Under the pieces are notes generated by a model, which saw only the letters and a program-made list of their open reading frames with translations, was not told where the DNA came from and searched no databases. DNA of 64,000 nt from Vibrio gelatinilyticus (GTDB lineage Bacteria; Pseudomonadota; Gammaproteobacteria; Enterobacterales; Vibrionaceae), in the NCBI RefSeq assembly GCF_022836845.1, contig NZ_JAJNNZ010000017.1, positions 17,077-81,076 on the forward strand, given 5' to 3'. Of this stretch, positions 43,955-52,611 are shown in pieces (positions within the stretch are counted from its first letter, which is position 1; the number at the start of each line of letters is the position of its first letter). The translations under genes and the position numbers were made by a program.

Positions 43955-44554
43955 TTACTTTTTCAATAGAAAGTTGACGAGCTCAAAGTACTCATCAAGA
44001 GACTGGATGCTACCACTTTCAACTAAATACTGATTGTTGACCACGACGGCAGGAACGCCAGTCAGGCCGCTGTTTTTGAATTGCTTGTCAAAGCGACGCA
44101 CCATTGAGTCAACCGCGAAACCGTTAAATGCTGCGTCGAACTTTTTGGCATCAACGCCTTCATCAATAAAGATCTGACGCAGTTCAGCATCGTCTTTTGG
44201 TGGTGTGTTCATTTTGTGGATTCGGTTGAAAAGAACCGGAACCATTTTCTCTTCCACTTTCAATGCCAGCATCGTTGCGTAAGCTTTACTCATAGACATC
44301 CCCATAGGGCCTCCCATGAATGACACGTGGTTTTTCTGAAACTTCGCGTTGGCAGGGATTTTGGTTTTGAGTTGCTTGATAATCGGCTCAAAGCTATTGC
44401 AGTGAGGGCAGTAGAACGAGAAAAACTCGACCACCGTTGGCTTTGCTGACTTTTCGAGTTCAAGTACTCGGTAGTGTTTACCTTCTTCAAATTGTGCAGC
44501 GTGTGCTCCCAAGCTAACCAGTAGCGTCGCAAATAGCGCGATCATTCTCTTCAT
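43955..44554 (-). CDS. dsbA: Thiol:disulfide interchange protein DsbA
   Basis: Periplasmic oxidant that makes disulfide bonds in exported proteins and is re-oxidised by DsbB. The 199-residue product starts MKRMIALFATLLVSLGAHAA (signal peptide) and has the active site C49-P-H-C52 in FFSFYCPHC, plus the cis-Pro loop TGVPAVVVN. The frame extends 8 codons upstream, but the chosen start gives a proper signal peptide. It follows srkA by 53 nt, as in E. coli. Confidence 0.96.
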   Translation of the reverse strand: MKRMIALFATLLVSLGAHAAQFEEGKHYRVLELEKSAKPTVVEFFSFYCPHCNSFEPIIKQLKTKIPANAKFQKNHVSFMGGPMGMSMSKAYATMLALKVEEKMVPVLFNRIHKMNTPPKDDAELRQIFIDEGVDAKKFDAAFNGFAVDSMVRRFDKQFKNSGLTGVPAVVVNNQYLVESGSIQSLDEYFELVNFLLKK

Positions 44555-44607
44555 TATTTTCTCCGTAAATAGAACCAATTTGATATTTATGGTTATTCAA
44601 TAGTGTG

Positions 44608-45594
44608 TCACCACTGCGGCTGCAATGAAAGAGGCTTTTCATTGAGTGCAGCGATTTGTTCTTTAAACCCGAGCACTTGATTTTCCCAGTACTTGGGATC
44701 GTTAAACCATGGAAACGCAACAGGAAACGCGGGGTCTTGCCATCGTTTTGCCAACCATGCCATGTAGTGCACCATACGTAGACCGCGCAAAGGCTCGATA
44801 AGTTTCAACTGCTCACTGGGCAGCTCAAAAAACTCATTGTATCCCTCTAGCAAGACATCCAGTTGCATCATTTTATCCTGGCGCTCACCGTTAAGTAGCA
44901 TCCATAGATCTTGAATTGCCGGCCCATTACGAGCGTCATCAAGATCGACAAACATAGGCCCATCTCGCCATAAAATATTTCCTGGGTGGCAATCACCATG
45001 GAGTCGAATGGCGGAGGTATGTTGTGGCCAGTGCTGCTCAATCTGCTTGATTAATAGGTCGAGATCATTAAAAAAAGCATTCTCTAGGTGCATTGGAATA
45101 AAGGTGCTGTTCTCAAGAAGTGCTCTTGGCTGATATAGGTATTCGTCGAGTCCAATGGTCGGCCTGTGTTGAAATGGTTTGACTGCCCCCACTTGGTGAA
45201 TACGCCCCATAAAGCGGCCAACCCACTCTAGTTGCTCAAGGTTATCAACTTCAAACTGACGACCTCCTTCACTGGCAAAGAGGGTGAAAAGATATCCCTG
45301 ATATGAATGCAGGCTTTGGCCATTGATGAGCAGTGGTGCCGAAACGGGCACGTCATGTTGCAACAACTCATGGGCAAACGCATGCTCTTCGAGAATTTGA
45401 TCCTGGCTCCAGCGCTGCGGTCGATAAAACTTGACCACAAATCGCTTCTTGTCTTCATCCACAAACTGGTAAACGCGGTTTTCATAGCTGTTGAGGGCCA
45501 AAAGGCCAGATTCGGCGCGGATCCCAATGCTCTCTAGGGCATACCACATAAAATCAGGTGTTAGAGCATCAAAGTTGAACGCTTGATTTGTCAT
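44608..45594 (-). CDS. srkA: Stress response Ser/Thr kinase SrkA (RdoA/YihE)
   Basis: Cytoplasmic protein kinase of the aminoglycoside-phosphotransferase fold that counters stress-induced death. The 328-residue protein has the nucleotide-binding NRVYQFVDEDKKRFVVKFYR, the catalytic loop LHGDCHPGNILW and the metal-binding MFVDLDDARNGP. It lies just upstream of dsbA, the arrangement that places srkA-dsbA under Cpx control in E. coli; I did not find a clear Cpx box here. Confidence 0.94.
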   Translation of the reverse strand: MTNQAFNFDALTPDFMWYALESIGIRAESGLLALNSYENRVYQFVDEDKKRFVVKFYRPQRWSQDQILEEHAFAHELLQHDVPVSAPLLINGQSLHSYQGYLFTLFASEGGRQFEVDNLEQLEWVGRFMGRIHQVGAVKPFQHRPTIGLDEYLYQPRALLENSTFIPMHLENAFFNDLDLLIKQIEQHWPQHTSAIRLHGDCHPGNILWRDGPMFVDLDDARNGPAIQDLWMLLNGERQDKMMQLDVLLEGYNEFFELPSEQLKLIEPLRGLRMVHYMAWLAKRWQDPAFPVAFPWFNDPKYWENQVLGFKEQIAALNEKPLSLQPQW

Positions 45595-45601
45595 TTAAAT
45601 A

Positions 45602-45625
45602 AAAAGGCTCATTGCTGAGCCTTTT
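45602..45625 (-). terminator. Terminator after ccoG
   Basis: AAAAGGCTCA-TTGC-TGAGCCTTTT; on the minus strand followed by TATTTAAAT. It separates ccoG from srkA. Confidence 0.75.
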
Positions 45626-45644
45626 CCTATTATTTTTCGAGAAG

Positions 45645-47063
45645 TTACAGCTTCTTAATAAAGCGGCTTTCAACCTCTATTGAAAAGTCACCATTATCCC
45701 TCAGTATAAACTGGATTGTGGTCACAGGTGAATCGAGTTGTTGTGGGTCTGCACCGAGGCTTAGCGGTAGGTTAAGAACCTCACCTGGCTCAACTTGCAC
45801 TGTTTTCCTTCCGTACCACGTGACGTCAGTTAGGCCAGTGACGTCCAAACTGTACTCCTGTTGTTGCTGGGTTTTGTTGATAACTTTTAATGTGTAGGTG
45901 TTTTCGGTGAGGCCATCGCTGTTGGTTCTAAATAATTGATTCCTATCGCGAATAACGGTGAGTCCGGCAGGATCCACAGCAGCCACTTGGGCGAAGAACA
46001 GGCCAATCATCAGTAGCAATACGGCGCCGTAGCCCAGCAGTTTAGGGCGCATGACCTTAGTCCCGTTACCAGACAATCGGTGTTCAGTGGTGTAGTTGAT
46101 CAAGCCTTTTTGGTAGCCCATGCGATCCATGGTCTTATTGCATGCGTCGATGCAAGCCCCACAGTTGATGCACTCGTACTGTAAACCATCTCGAATATCA
46201 ATTCCTGTAGGGCAAACTTGAACGCAAAGATCACAATCAATACAGTCACCAAGGTTCAGCGCTTTCGGATCGGCTTTGCGAGAGCGTGGCCCACGACTTT
46301 CTCCGCGTTGGGCATGGTAGCCGACGATAAACGTGTCTTTATCGAACATGGCAGACTGGAAGCGAGCATAAGGACACATGTGTAAACACACAATGGAGCG
46401 CATCCAACCCGCATTGGCATAAGTACAACCCGCAAAGAACAATACCCAGAACGCTGGCCAAAAGTTGCTGTTGAAGGTAAAGAAGTCGATCAGTAAGGTG
46501 CCAACCGGTACGAAATAACCGACAAAAGTAATACCTGTCGCCAGTGATATTGCAAGCCAGGCGAGGTGTTTGAGGGTCTTTTTCCACGCCAGCGGTAGGG
46601 TAAGCTTATTGCTGTCTTGTTTGCGTCTTTTGTTGGCGCTTCCTTCCAACTTTTCCTCAAACCAGATGAACATGAAGGTCCACACGGTTTGTGGGCAAAG
46701 ATACCCACACCATATTCGTCCTAAAAAGGTGGTAATAAAAAATAAACCAAAGGCGGCAACCATAAAGAGCAGTGCTAGCAATGTTAAATCTTGGGGGTAC
46801 AGTGTTGTGCCGAAGAAGTTGAATTGCTGATTGCCGATATCCAACAAAATGGCCTGTCTTTCACCATAAGGGATCCAGGGCGTAAGCATAAACAGCGCTA
46901 GCAAAAACCAGGCACCGTAGCGTCTAAGCTTTTGAAAGGTGCCTTTGCTTTCACGAACATAAATTCGGTTGCTGGGGTTGAATCTGTCTTGATTGCCTTT
47001 GTGGGTCTTCGGATTGAACGTTTTAGGAGTCACGTCCTTTATATCGATTTTGTCCCGACTCAT
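45645..47063 (-). CDS. ccoG: Cytochrome c oxidase accessory protein CcoG (RdxA/FixG)
   Basis: Membrane iron-sulfur protein needed to mature cbb3-type oxidase, probably in copper reduction. The 472-residue product starts MSRDKIDIKDVTPKTFNPKT (AGGAAA ahead; the frame opens 14 codons earlier). It has about five membrane helices, the LGRIWCGYLCPQTVW motif, two 4Fe-4S motifs (CIDCDLCVQVCP and CINCGACIDACN) and a C-terminal Ig-like domain. The ccoNOPQ genes are not in the window. Confidence 0.94.
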   Translation of the reverse strand: MSRDKIDIKDVTPKTFNPKTHKGNQDRFNPSNRIYVRESKGTFQKLRRYGAWFLLALFMLTPWIPYGERQAILLDIGNQQFNFFGTTLYPQDLTLLALLFMVAAFGLFFITTFLGRIWCGYLCPQTVWTFMFIWFEEKLEGSANKRRKQDSNKLTLPLAWKKTLKHLAWLAISLATGITFVGYFVPVGTLLIDFFTFNSNFWPAFWVLFFAGCTYANAGWMRSIVCLHMCPYARFQSAMFDKDTFIVGYHAQRGESRGPRSRKADPKALNLGDCIDCDLCVQVCPTGIDIRDGLQYECINCGACIDACNKTMDRMGYQKGLINYTTEHRLSGNGTKVMRPKLLGYGAVLLLMIGLFFAQVAAVDPAGLTVIRDRNQLFRTNSDGLTENTYTLKVINKTQQQQEYSLDVTGLTDVTWYGRKTVQVEPGEVLNLPLSLGADPQQLDSPVTTIQFILRDNGDFSIEVESRFIKKL

Positions 47064-47269
47064 GAAAATTTCCTTTTTGGGCTGAGCGGTGCGATTTTTT
47101 CGCACTCTTTTATCATTGCTTCTGTTTTGGGCCGTTTCGCCATTGGTTTGTAAATCACGCCTGCACTGTGTTTTGTACGTAATGACAAGGTGGCCAGATT
47201 ATAACCTTGATAATATTTTCATTTCTTTAAGGCTATCACCTTTACCACTATTTAAAGTGGCTTACCGAT

Positions 47270-47294
47270 AAAAAAACGACCCACTTGGGGTCGC
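47270..47294 (-). terminator. Terminator after yihD
   Basis: On the minus strand GCGACCC-CAAGT-GGGTCGT is followed by TTTTTTATC. Confidence 0.8.
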
Positions 47295-47303
47295 TTTAAG
47301 GAA

Positions 47304-47570
47304 TTATTTGATAATGCCTCTGGCCTTTAATAGTGCCGTTTTGAAATCGTCTTCCTGATCTTTGGCCAGTCCTGGGATCATTTCTTCTTTTTCACTATTG
47401 CGCATCTTAAGATGATAAATCAGGACATCATCGGTGAGTTCTTCTAGCTTTCCTTGATAGCCAGCTTCCTTAGCGAGCTTGAGAATAAACTCCAGCAAAT
47501 TGAGCTCTGAATCCTTTTGCCACTCAGGGTGAAGCAGTTCGATGAGTTCGTTGACTCGATGGCATTTCAT
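47304..47570 (-). CDS. yihD: YihD family protein
   Basis: 88-residue conserved protein of unknown function (DUF1040). MKCHRVNELIELLHPEWQKD, LTDDVLIYHLKMR and the end DFKTALLKARGIIK match E. coli YihD closely. The start at 47570 drops four residues from the longest frame and matches the family. In E. coli it also sits before srkA-dsbA; here ccoG lies between. Confidence 0.9.
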   Translation of the reverse strand: MKCHRVNELIELLHPEWQKDSELNLLEFILKLAKEAGYQGKLEELTDDVLIYHLKMRNSEKEEMIPGLAKDQEDDFKTALLKARGIIK

Positions 47571-47654
47571 GACTTTCTCCAATGGTTCTTATGTTTTGCA
47601 GCAAAGGTATCAAAGAAAGAATAAATAACCAATATCAATAGGTGAGCAGCCAAT

Positions 47655-47682
47655 AAAAAAGCGCAGTGTGCGCTGCGCTTTT
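47655..47682. terminator. Strong terminator of the small-ORF cluster
   Basis: AAAAAGCGCAG-TGTGCG-CTGCGCTTTTT, perfect 11-bp stem including the A/T arms. On the minus strand TTTTTTATTGG follows. It lies 3 nt past the stop of the 54-residue ORF. Confidence 0.88.
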
Positions 47683-47685
47683 TAC

Positions 47686-47850
47686 TTATGCTGCTTTGAC
47701 AACCTTAGTGGGTGTTGATGTCATTAAGACACTCTTTTCCAGTAATGTTATTGGAGCGGCTTTTTTTGCCGTCGGTGGTGATACAAAATTACTACGACGA
47801 CGAGACGCACTTCTATTTGAGTGCGAATACCTGACGGGTGTTGGGCGCAT
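47686..47850 (-). CDS. Small basic Ser/Thr/Arg-rich protein, 54 aa (unrecognised)
   Basis: I do not recognise this protein. It starts MRPTPVRYSHSNRSASRRRS, has a proline/lysine middle (FVSPPTAKKAAP) and ends STPTKVVKAA. Charge is strongly positive (Arg and Lys about 11, one Glu), with no hydrophobic segment. Support for coding: an AGG seven bases before the ATG, an uninterrupted frame that stops 3 nt before a perfect terminator, and a second small ORF 68 nt upstream in the same direction under a good promoter. A 74-codon frame on the other strand overlaps it, but begins inside the terminator. It could be a nucleic-acid-binding peptide by composition; that is inference. Confidence 0.6.
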   Translation of the reverse strand: MRPTPVRYSHSNRSASRRRSNFVSPPTAKKAAPITLLEKSVLMTSTPTKVVKAA

Positions 47851-47918
47851 TAAGTTACCTAACAGTCAGACAATTCCTTTGCCAAGTTAATGGCCTGAAC
47901 ACCTATGAGCAAAGCGAT

Positions 47919-48053
47919 CTAACACCACTTATGACTCTTTTTGACTTTCGCCATTCCAAAATAAGTGAACAGGAATAGTGATATGCAAGCACATCCCCAA
48001 TAGAGTATCACTAACTTTATCCCGATTCGATATTTGTAAAGAAAATTGTTCAT
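47919..48053 (-). CDS. Small predicted membrane protein, 44 aa (unrecognised)
   Basis: I do not recognise this protein. It reads MNNFLYKYRIGIKLVILYWG, then CACISLFLFTYFGM and a basic tail AKVKKSHKWC. A single hydrophobic stretch of about 22 residues (11-34) is flanked by Lys/Arg on both sides, the look of a single-pass inner-membrane peptide. Three cysteines (21, 23, 44) are notable. GGAG lies five bases before the ATG, and the promoter at 48083-48111 would start the mRNA some 25 nt upstream. Confidence 0.6.
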   Translation of the reverse strand: MNNFLYKYRIGIKLVILYWGCACISLFLFTYFGMAKVKKSHKWC

Positions 48054-48082
48054 TTTTTCTCCAAATATTTGTGGCTGATTCA

Positions 48083-48112
48083 ATTGTATTGACGCGCAAT
48101 ATGGGATACAAC
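48083..48112. promoter_or_regulatory. Symmetric bidirectional promoter
   Basis: Plus strand: TTGTAT (48084-48089), 17 nt, TACAAC (48107-48112), leading to the Spo0M-like gene. Minus strand: TTGTAT (complement of 48106-48111), 17 nt, TACAAT (complement of 48083-48088), leading to the 44-aa ORF. Each -10 overlaps the opposite -35, so only one direction can be occupied at a time. Confidence 0.6.
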
Positions 48113-48137
48113 TTTAGAGGAGTGAAAGGAGGTTTGT

Positions 48138-48929
48138 ATGTCATTTTTTAAGAAAACATTGGCCAGTTTTGGTATCGGTTCTGCAACCGTTGACTCCGTT
48201 TTACATCAAGAATTCCTTTATCCCGGACAAAAAGCCACTATTACGATCCATGTCTATGGGGGAAAGACATCACAGACTATTGATAACATCGATCTTAAAC
48301 TGTGCTGTCGCTATATCGACGAAGAGCCTCGAAACAACCATGACCGTCAAGATGGGTCAAAACGTCGCGTAGCAAAAACCTATGAACTGCAATCTTGGTC
48401 GCTTCCTTATGCGTTTACTTTGCAACCAGGAGAAGAGCGAGATTTTGAAGTTGAATTGGATGTGCCCTGGAATACTCCGCTAACCATTGGAGATTCTCGT
48501 GTTTGGCTAGAAACTGGCCTAGACATAGCGCTGGCTGCTGACCCAAAAGATAAAGATATGCTAACCGTTCGCCCAGACCCTATTCTAGATGGAATTTTCA
48601 CTCGTTTAGAGGAGTCAGGCTTGAGGATCCGTCAGGTCGAATGTGAAGCAGCAAAAGGTTTTGCAATGCCATTCGTCCAAGAGTTCGAATTTGTTCCGAC
48701 CACAGGGCCTTACCATGGCCGTTGGCGTGAACTGGAAGTCATCGCCTATCGCAGTGCTGATGAGCTTAAGTTGTGGTTTGAAGTGGATCGAAATAGACAG
48801 GGGATGACGGGTATGCTGTCAAGCTTGATTGGCTTGGGTCAACTTCAACGAGAGTTAGTTTTGACTAGCGATATTACCGCAGCTCAAGCAGGACAAAGAG
48901 TTATCGACTTCTTAGAAGACACCACTTAG
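48138..48929 (+). CDS. Spo0M-like arrestin-fold protein
   Basis: Cytoplasmic protein of the SpoOM family, named after a Bacillus sporulation-control protein but common in non-sporulating bacteria with no settled role. The 263-residue product begins MSFFKKTLASFGIGSATVDS, then FLYPGQKATITIHVYGGKTS, the arrestin-like beta sandwich start. FTLQPGEERDFEVELDVPWN and the central VRPDPILDGIFTRLEE follow. It has a strong AGGAGG and a short leader from the symmetric promoter. Confidence 0.85.
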   Translation: MSFFKKTLASFGIGSATVDSVLHQEFLYPGQKATITIHVYGGKTSQTIDNIDLKLCCRYIDEEPRNNHDRQDGSKRRVAKTYELQSWSLPYAFTLQPGEERDFEVELDVPWNTPLTIGDSRVWLETGLDIALAADPKDKDMLTVRPDPILDGIFTRLEESGLRIRQVECEAAKGFAMPFVQEFEFVPTTGPYHGRWRELEVIAYRSADELKLWFEVDRNRQGMTGMLSSLIGLGQLQRELVLTSDITAAQAGQRVIDFLEDTT

Positions 48930-49023
48930 TGAGTATGTAGTACGCGTTGAATTGATTAAGCGTACACCTGTTCACTGAAATGTGGCATACTCAGCAAATA
49001 GTCACTTTGAGTGGAGCTTAATT

Positions 49024-49683
49024 ATGTCTGAATCTAATGTTAGCCTTTACAGTTCTCGCGAGGAATGGGCAAATAGCGTAAGTCATGGTCTTGGAGTCTT
49101 GCTGTCGGTTGTTGGCTTGGTTTTATTGGTGAGTAAAGTGCACTCCACTGATGCTGATCCAATAACCATGGCCAGTATGTCGATATATGGCTCAAGCATG
49201 ATTTTGCTGTTTCTAGCTTCAACGCTCTACCACGCTGTTCCTTTGGCCAATACTAAACGATTACTTAAAACCTTGGATCACTGCGCTATCTTTTTGTTGA
49301 TTGCAGGCAGTTACACCCCATTTCTCTTGGTCAGCTTGCGCACCCCACTCGCTATTGGATTGATGGCCGTGATCTGGACGATTGCCGCCATTGGTATTGT
49401 GATTAAACTGTTCTTTGTTTATCGCTTTCAGCGAGCGTCTCTTATCGCCTACTTGGTCATGGGGTGGTTGTCGCTGATTGTGGTCTATCAATTATCGCAA
49501 TATCTCGAGCCTTCAGGCATGGTGTTATTGGCGGTCGGTGGTGTTATCTACACTTTGGGAGCGATATTTTATGCGATGGAGAGCATTCCGTACAATCATG
49601 CGATATGGCACTTGTTCGTGCTCGGTGGCGCCGCTTGTCATTTCTTTGCTATTTACTGGTATGTCGTGCCGAACCAAGTGTAA
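49024..49683 (+). CDS. trhA: PAQR-family membrane protein TrhA (hemolysin III-like)
   Basis: 219-residue membrane protein with seven predicted helices, YqfA/hemolysin III branch, in E. coli linked to membrane fluidity control. Family motifs are visible: NSVSHGLGVLLS with its Ser/His, STLYHAVP, LKTLDHCAIFLLIAGSYTPF and the C-terminal HAIWHLFVLGGAACHFFAIY. These His/Asp positions form the metal site. The start at 49024 follows GGAG; the longer frame has no better support. The hemolysin name is historical. Confidence 0.9.
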   Translation: MSESNVSLYSSREEWANSVSHGLGVLLSVVGLVLLVSKVHSTDADPITMASMSIYGSSMILLFLASTLYHAVPLANTKRLLKTLDHCAIFLLIAGSYTPFLLVSLRTPLAIGLMAVIWTIAAIGIVIKLFFVYRFQRASLIAYLVMGWLSLIVVYQLSQYLEPSGMVLLAVGGVIYTLGAIFYAMESIPYNHAIWHLFVLGGAACHFFAIYWYVVPNQV

Positions 49684-49696
49684 TTGAATAGAACGT

Positions 49697-51142
49697 TTAT
49701 CGGCGCCAAAACGCCGGAAAAAACAGTACAAGTAAGGTCAATATCTCTAGCCTGCCCATTAACATACCAAAGCTCAAAATCCACTTTGCCCCATCTGGCA
49801 GTGGCGCGAAATTACCCGTTGGCCCAATGACTTCACCCATTCCGGGGCCAACATTGGCGACGGCGGTAATGGCACCTGAAATACTGGTAACAGGATCAAG
49901 GCCCATCGCGCTTAGGGCGGCGGCAATGATAATAATCGTGACAAAGAACATAAGAACAAACGCGACCACAGAGCGGATAATATCGTCGTTAACCGGTCTT
50001 TGATTGTAGCGCTGAACAAAGACGCCCGACGGGTGTATTAGCTTCATCATCTGCTTGTTCAGTAAGGTCACCGCGATCTGGAAGCGGAAGATCTTAATGC
50101 CTCCCGATGTAGAGCCCGAGCAGGCACCAACCATCATCATGACAGCAAAGATCACAGTAGGCAGGGCTCCCCAGGCGGTAAAGTCTTCTAATCCAAAGCC
50201 GGTTGTAGTGACCACGGAAACGATATTAAACATCGACACGCGAAAAGCATCAGCCAGAGTGTAGCCATCTTCGAGGTAAAGCCAAATCGCCACCACACTG
50301 CTTGCCACTAAAAATAAGTGAGTAAAACCTTTGACTTGAGCGTCATTAAATAGCGCTTTTGGGCTACGCTTCATTAGAGCAGAGACGAACAACAAAAAGG
50401 GCAGTCCACCCAGAAACATGAATAACGTACCCACCCAATGAGCACCTTTAGAGAAATGATTCATTGAACCATCGGAAGTTGAGTAACCGCCGGTTGAAAG
50501 TGTGGTAAAGGAATGATTGATGGCTTCAAATATCCCCATTCCTGTCGCGAGATAGCCCAGTAGGCACAGTAACGTCAGTACTAGATAGACCAGAACAATA
50601 TTTTTGGCGACAGTTTTGGCTCTTGGGCTGCTTTTGTCTGACCAGTCCGAAGATTCGGTTTGGAATAACCTCATCCCACCGACGTTTAGCATCGGCAACA
50701 CAGCCACCGCCATAACGATAAAACCAATCCCGCCGAGCCATTGCAAAATAGAGCGCCACAATAAAATACTGGGAGCCATATTGTCTAAACCGCTTAAAAC
50801 CGTGGAACCCGTGGTAGTGATACCTGACATGGTTTCAAAGTAGGCGTCGGTAAAACTGATGTGATTGATAAACACAAAAGGCAACGCCGCGAAGGCGCTG
50901 GCAACTGTCCAGACCAAACTGGTGATGAGAAACATATCTCGCACCCCAAGCTTGAAGTGTTTGGTTCGGCCTAGAGACAAGCAAAAAAATGACGCTAGGT
51001 GAGTAATCAATACCGCAAAGGCAAAATCTAGGAAGCCATTGGTACCAGTTACAAAAGCCACTAATGTAGGGACGTACATAAATAGGGCCAGTTTGGAAAG
51101 GACTAACCCTAGAACAAATAGGATGGGACGGGCGTTAACCAT
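49697..51142 (-). CDS. trkH: Trk potassium uptake protein TrkH
   Basis: Ion-conducting subunit of the Trk K+ transporter. The 481-residue membrane protein has four pore-loop repeats with the selectivity glycines, e.g. SGITTTGSTVL, LSTGGYSTSD, TTTGFGLEDF and AVANVGPGMG, and membrane helices between. It is preceded by trkA by 9 nt and forms a complex with it. The stop lies close to the convergent trhA stop. Confidence 0.96.
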   Translation of the reverse strand: MVNARPILFVLGLVLSKLALFMYVPTLVAFVTGTNGFLDFAFAVLITHLASFFCLSLGRTKHFKLGVRDMFLITSLVWTVASAFAALPFVFINHISFTDAYFETMSGITTTGSTVLSGLDNMAPSILLWRSILQWLGGIGFIVMAVAVLPMLNVGGMRLFQTESSDWSDKSSPRAKTVAKNIVLVYLVLTLLCLLGYLATGMGIFEAINHSFTTLSTGGYSTSDGSMNHFSKGAHWVGTLFMFLGGLPFLLFVSALMKRSPKALFNDAQVKGFTHLFLVASSVVAIWLYLEDGYTLADAFRVSMFNIVSVVTTTGFGLEDFTAWGALPTVIFAVMMMVGACSGSTSGGIKIFRFQIAVTLLNKQMMKLIHPSGVFVQRYNQRPVNDDIIRSVVAFVLMFFVTIIIIAAALSAMGLDPVTSISGAITAVANVGPGMGEVIGPTGNFAPLPDGAKWILSFGMLMGRLEILTLLVLFFPAFWRR

Positions 51143-51151
51143 AGCGCGTCC

Positions 51152-52528
51152 TTAAAGGAAGAAGGCGCTCGGTTGGAATAAAGCCTCAACATCTGGCACA
51201 TACTTCTTATCGACTAAGAACATCACTACATGATCGTCTTGTTCTATCACGGTTCTGTCGTGTGCGATAAGGACCTCTTCACCACGCACGATAGCACCAA
51301 TAGTGGTACCTGGAGGTAATTTGATTTCGCCAATGGAGCGGCCAACAACCTTTGAGGTGGTTTCATCACCATGGGCAATGGCTTCGATGGCTTCGGCTGC
51401 GCCACGGCGTAAAGAGGAGACGTTGACGATGTCGGCTCGACGTACATGGGTAAGTAGCGCCGATATGGTTGCTTGTTGCGGAGATATTGCCACATCAATG
51501 GTGCCGCCTTGTACTAGGTCGACATATGCGCCGCGCTGGATGAGCACCATGACTTTTTTTGCCCCCATCTTTTTGGCAAGCATGGCGGACATGATATTGG
51601 TTTCATCTTCGTTGGTCAGAGCAATAAAGACATCCACCTGATCGATATTTTCTTCACTCAATAGCTCTTGATCGGCTGCATCACCGCAAAAGACGATGGT
51701 GTTCTCTAACTCTTCAGACAGTTTTTCAGCGCGGCCGTAATTGCGTTCTATCAGTTTGACGCTATAACTTTGCTCAAGCCGTTTCGACAAACTGGCACCG
51801 ATATTACCGCCACCGACGATCATGATACGGCGATAAGGTTTTTCTAGGCGCTGAAGTTCACTCATTACCGAGCGAATATGGTTACTTGCCGCGACAAAGA
51901 ACACTTCGTCGTCAGCTTCGATGATGGTGGTACCTTGTGGTCTAATTGGACGGCCCTGGCGGAAAATCGCCGCTACACGGGTATCTATGTGCGGCATATG
52001 TTCACGAAGAGTGGAGAGAGCATTGCCAACAAGAGGACCCCCGTAGTAGGCTTTAACCGCCACTAAACTGACTTTTTCTTCAGCGAAACTGACGACTTGA
52101 AGAGCACCTGGGTATTGAATTAAGCGTTCAATGTAGCTGGTCACGAGCTCTTCAGGTGCAATCAAGTGATCTACAGGTACTGCACCTGAGTTAAATAGGC
52201 CTTCTTTTTCGACCAAATACTCTCGTGAACGAATTCGCGCCACTCGGTTTGGGGTGTTAAACAATGAGAAAGCGACTTGGCAGGCTGCCATGTTGGTTTC
52301 GTCACGGTTGGTGACCGCAACCAACATATCGGCATCTTGTGCGCCCGCTTCCCTAAGTACATCGGGGTGGCACGCGTAGCCATTGACTACGCGTAAGTCA
52401 TATTTATCCTGGAGTTCGCGCAGTCGGTCACTGTTTTGATCGACAATGGTAATGTCGTTGTTTTCACCCACAAGGTTCTCTGCGAGTGTGCCACCGACTT
52501 GTCCTGCGCCAAGAATGATGATTTTCAT
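51152..52528 (-). CDS. trkA: Trk potassium uptake regulator TrkA
   Basis: Cytoplasmic NAD(H)/ATP-binding gating ring of the Trk system. The 458-residue protein has two RCK units. The first begins MKIIILGAGQVGGTLAENL (Rossmann motif GAGQVG) and the second IMIVGGGNIGASLSKRL; each is followed by a TrkA-C domain. Between rsmB and trkH, as in E. coli where rsmB-trkA are neighbours. Confidence 0.97.
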   Translation of the reverse strand: MKIIILGAGQVGGTLAENLVGENNDITIVDQNSDRLRELQDKYDLRVVNGYACHPDVLREAGAQDADMLVAVTNRDETNMAACQVAFSLFNTPNRVARIRSREYLVEKEGLFNSGAVPVDHLIAPEELVTSYIERLIQYPGALQVVSFAEEKVSLVAVKAYYGGPLVGNALSTLREHMPHIDTRVAAIFRQGRPIRPQGTTIIEADDEVFFVAASNHIRSVMSELQRLEKPYRRIMIVGGGNIGASLSKRLEQSYSVKLIERNYGRAEKLSEELENTIVFCGDAADQELLSEENIDQVDVFIALTNEDETNIMSAMLAKKMGAKKVMVLIQRGAYVDLVQGGTIDVAISPQQATISALLTHVRRADIVNVSSLRRGAAEAIEAIAHGDETTSKVVGRSIGEIKLPPGTTIGAIVRGEEVLIAHDRTVIEQDDHVVMFLVDKKYVPDVEALFQPSAFFL

Positions 52529-52611
52529 AACTCTTTACTCTTTATAATATGACGTTGCCACTTGGCTGATAGTATTTTTATATCAGCGGGTTACCAATGA
52601 TTGTAGCCGTT

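Noticed and set aside
47666..47890. 74-codon plus-strand frame between yihD and spo0M
   Set aside because: Its ATG is inside the terminator stem, it has no Shine-Dalgarno, and the antisense 54-residue frame has better signals.
49701..49716. CGGCG-CCAAAA-CGCCG hairpin as terminator of trhA
   Set aside because: It is inside the end of trkH and lacks a T-run in the plus direction.
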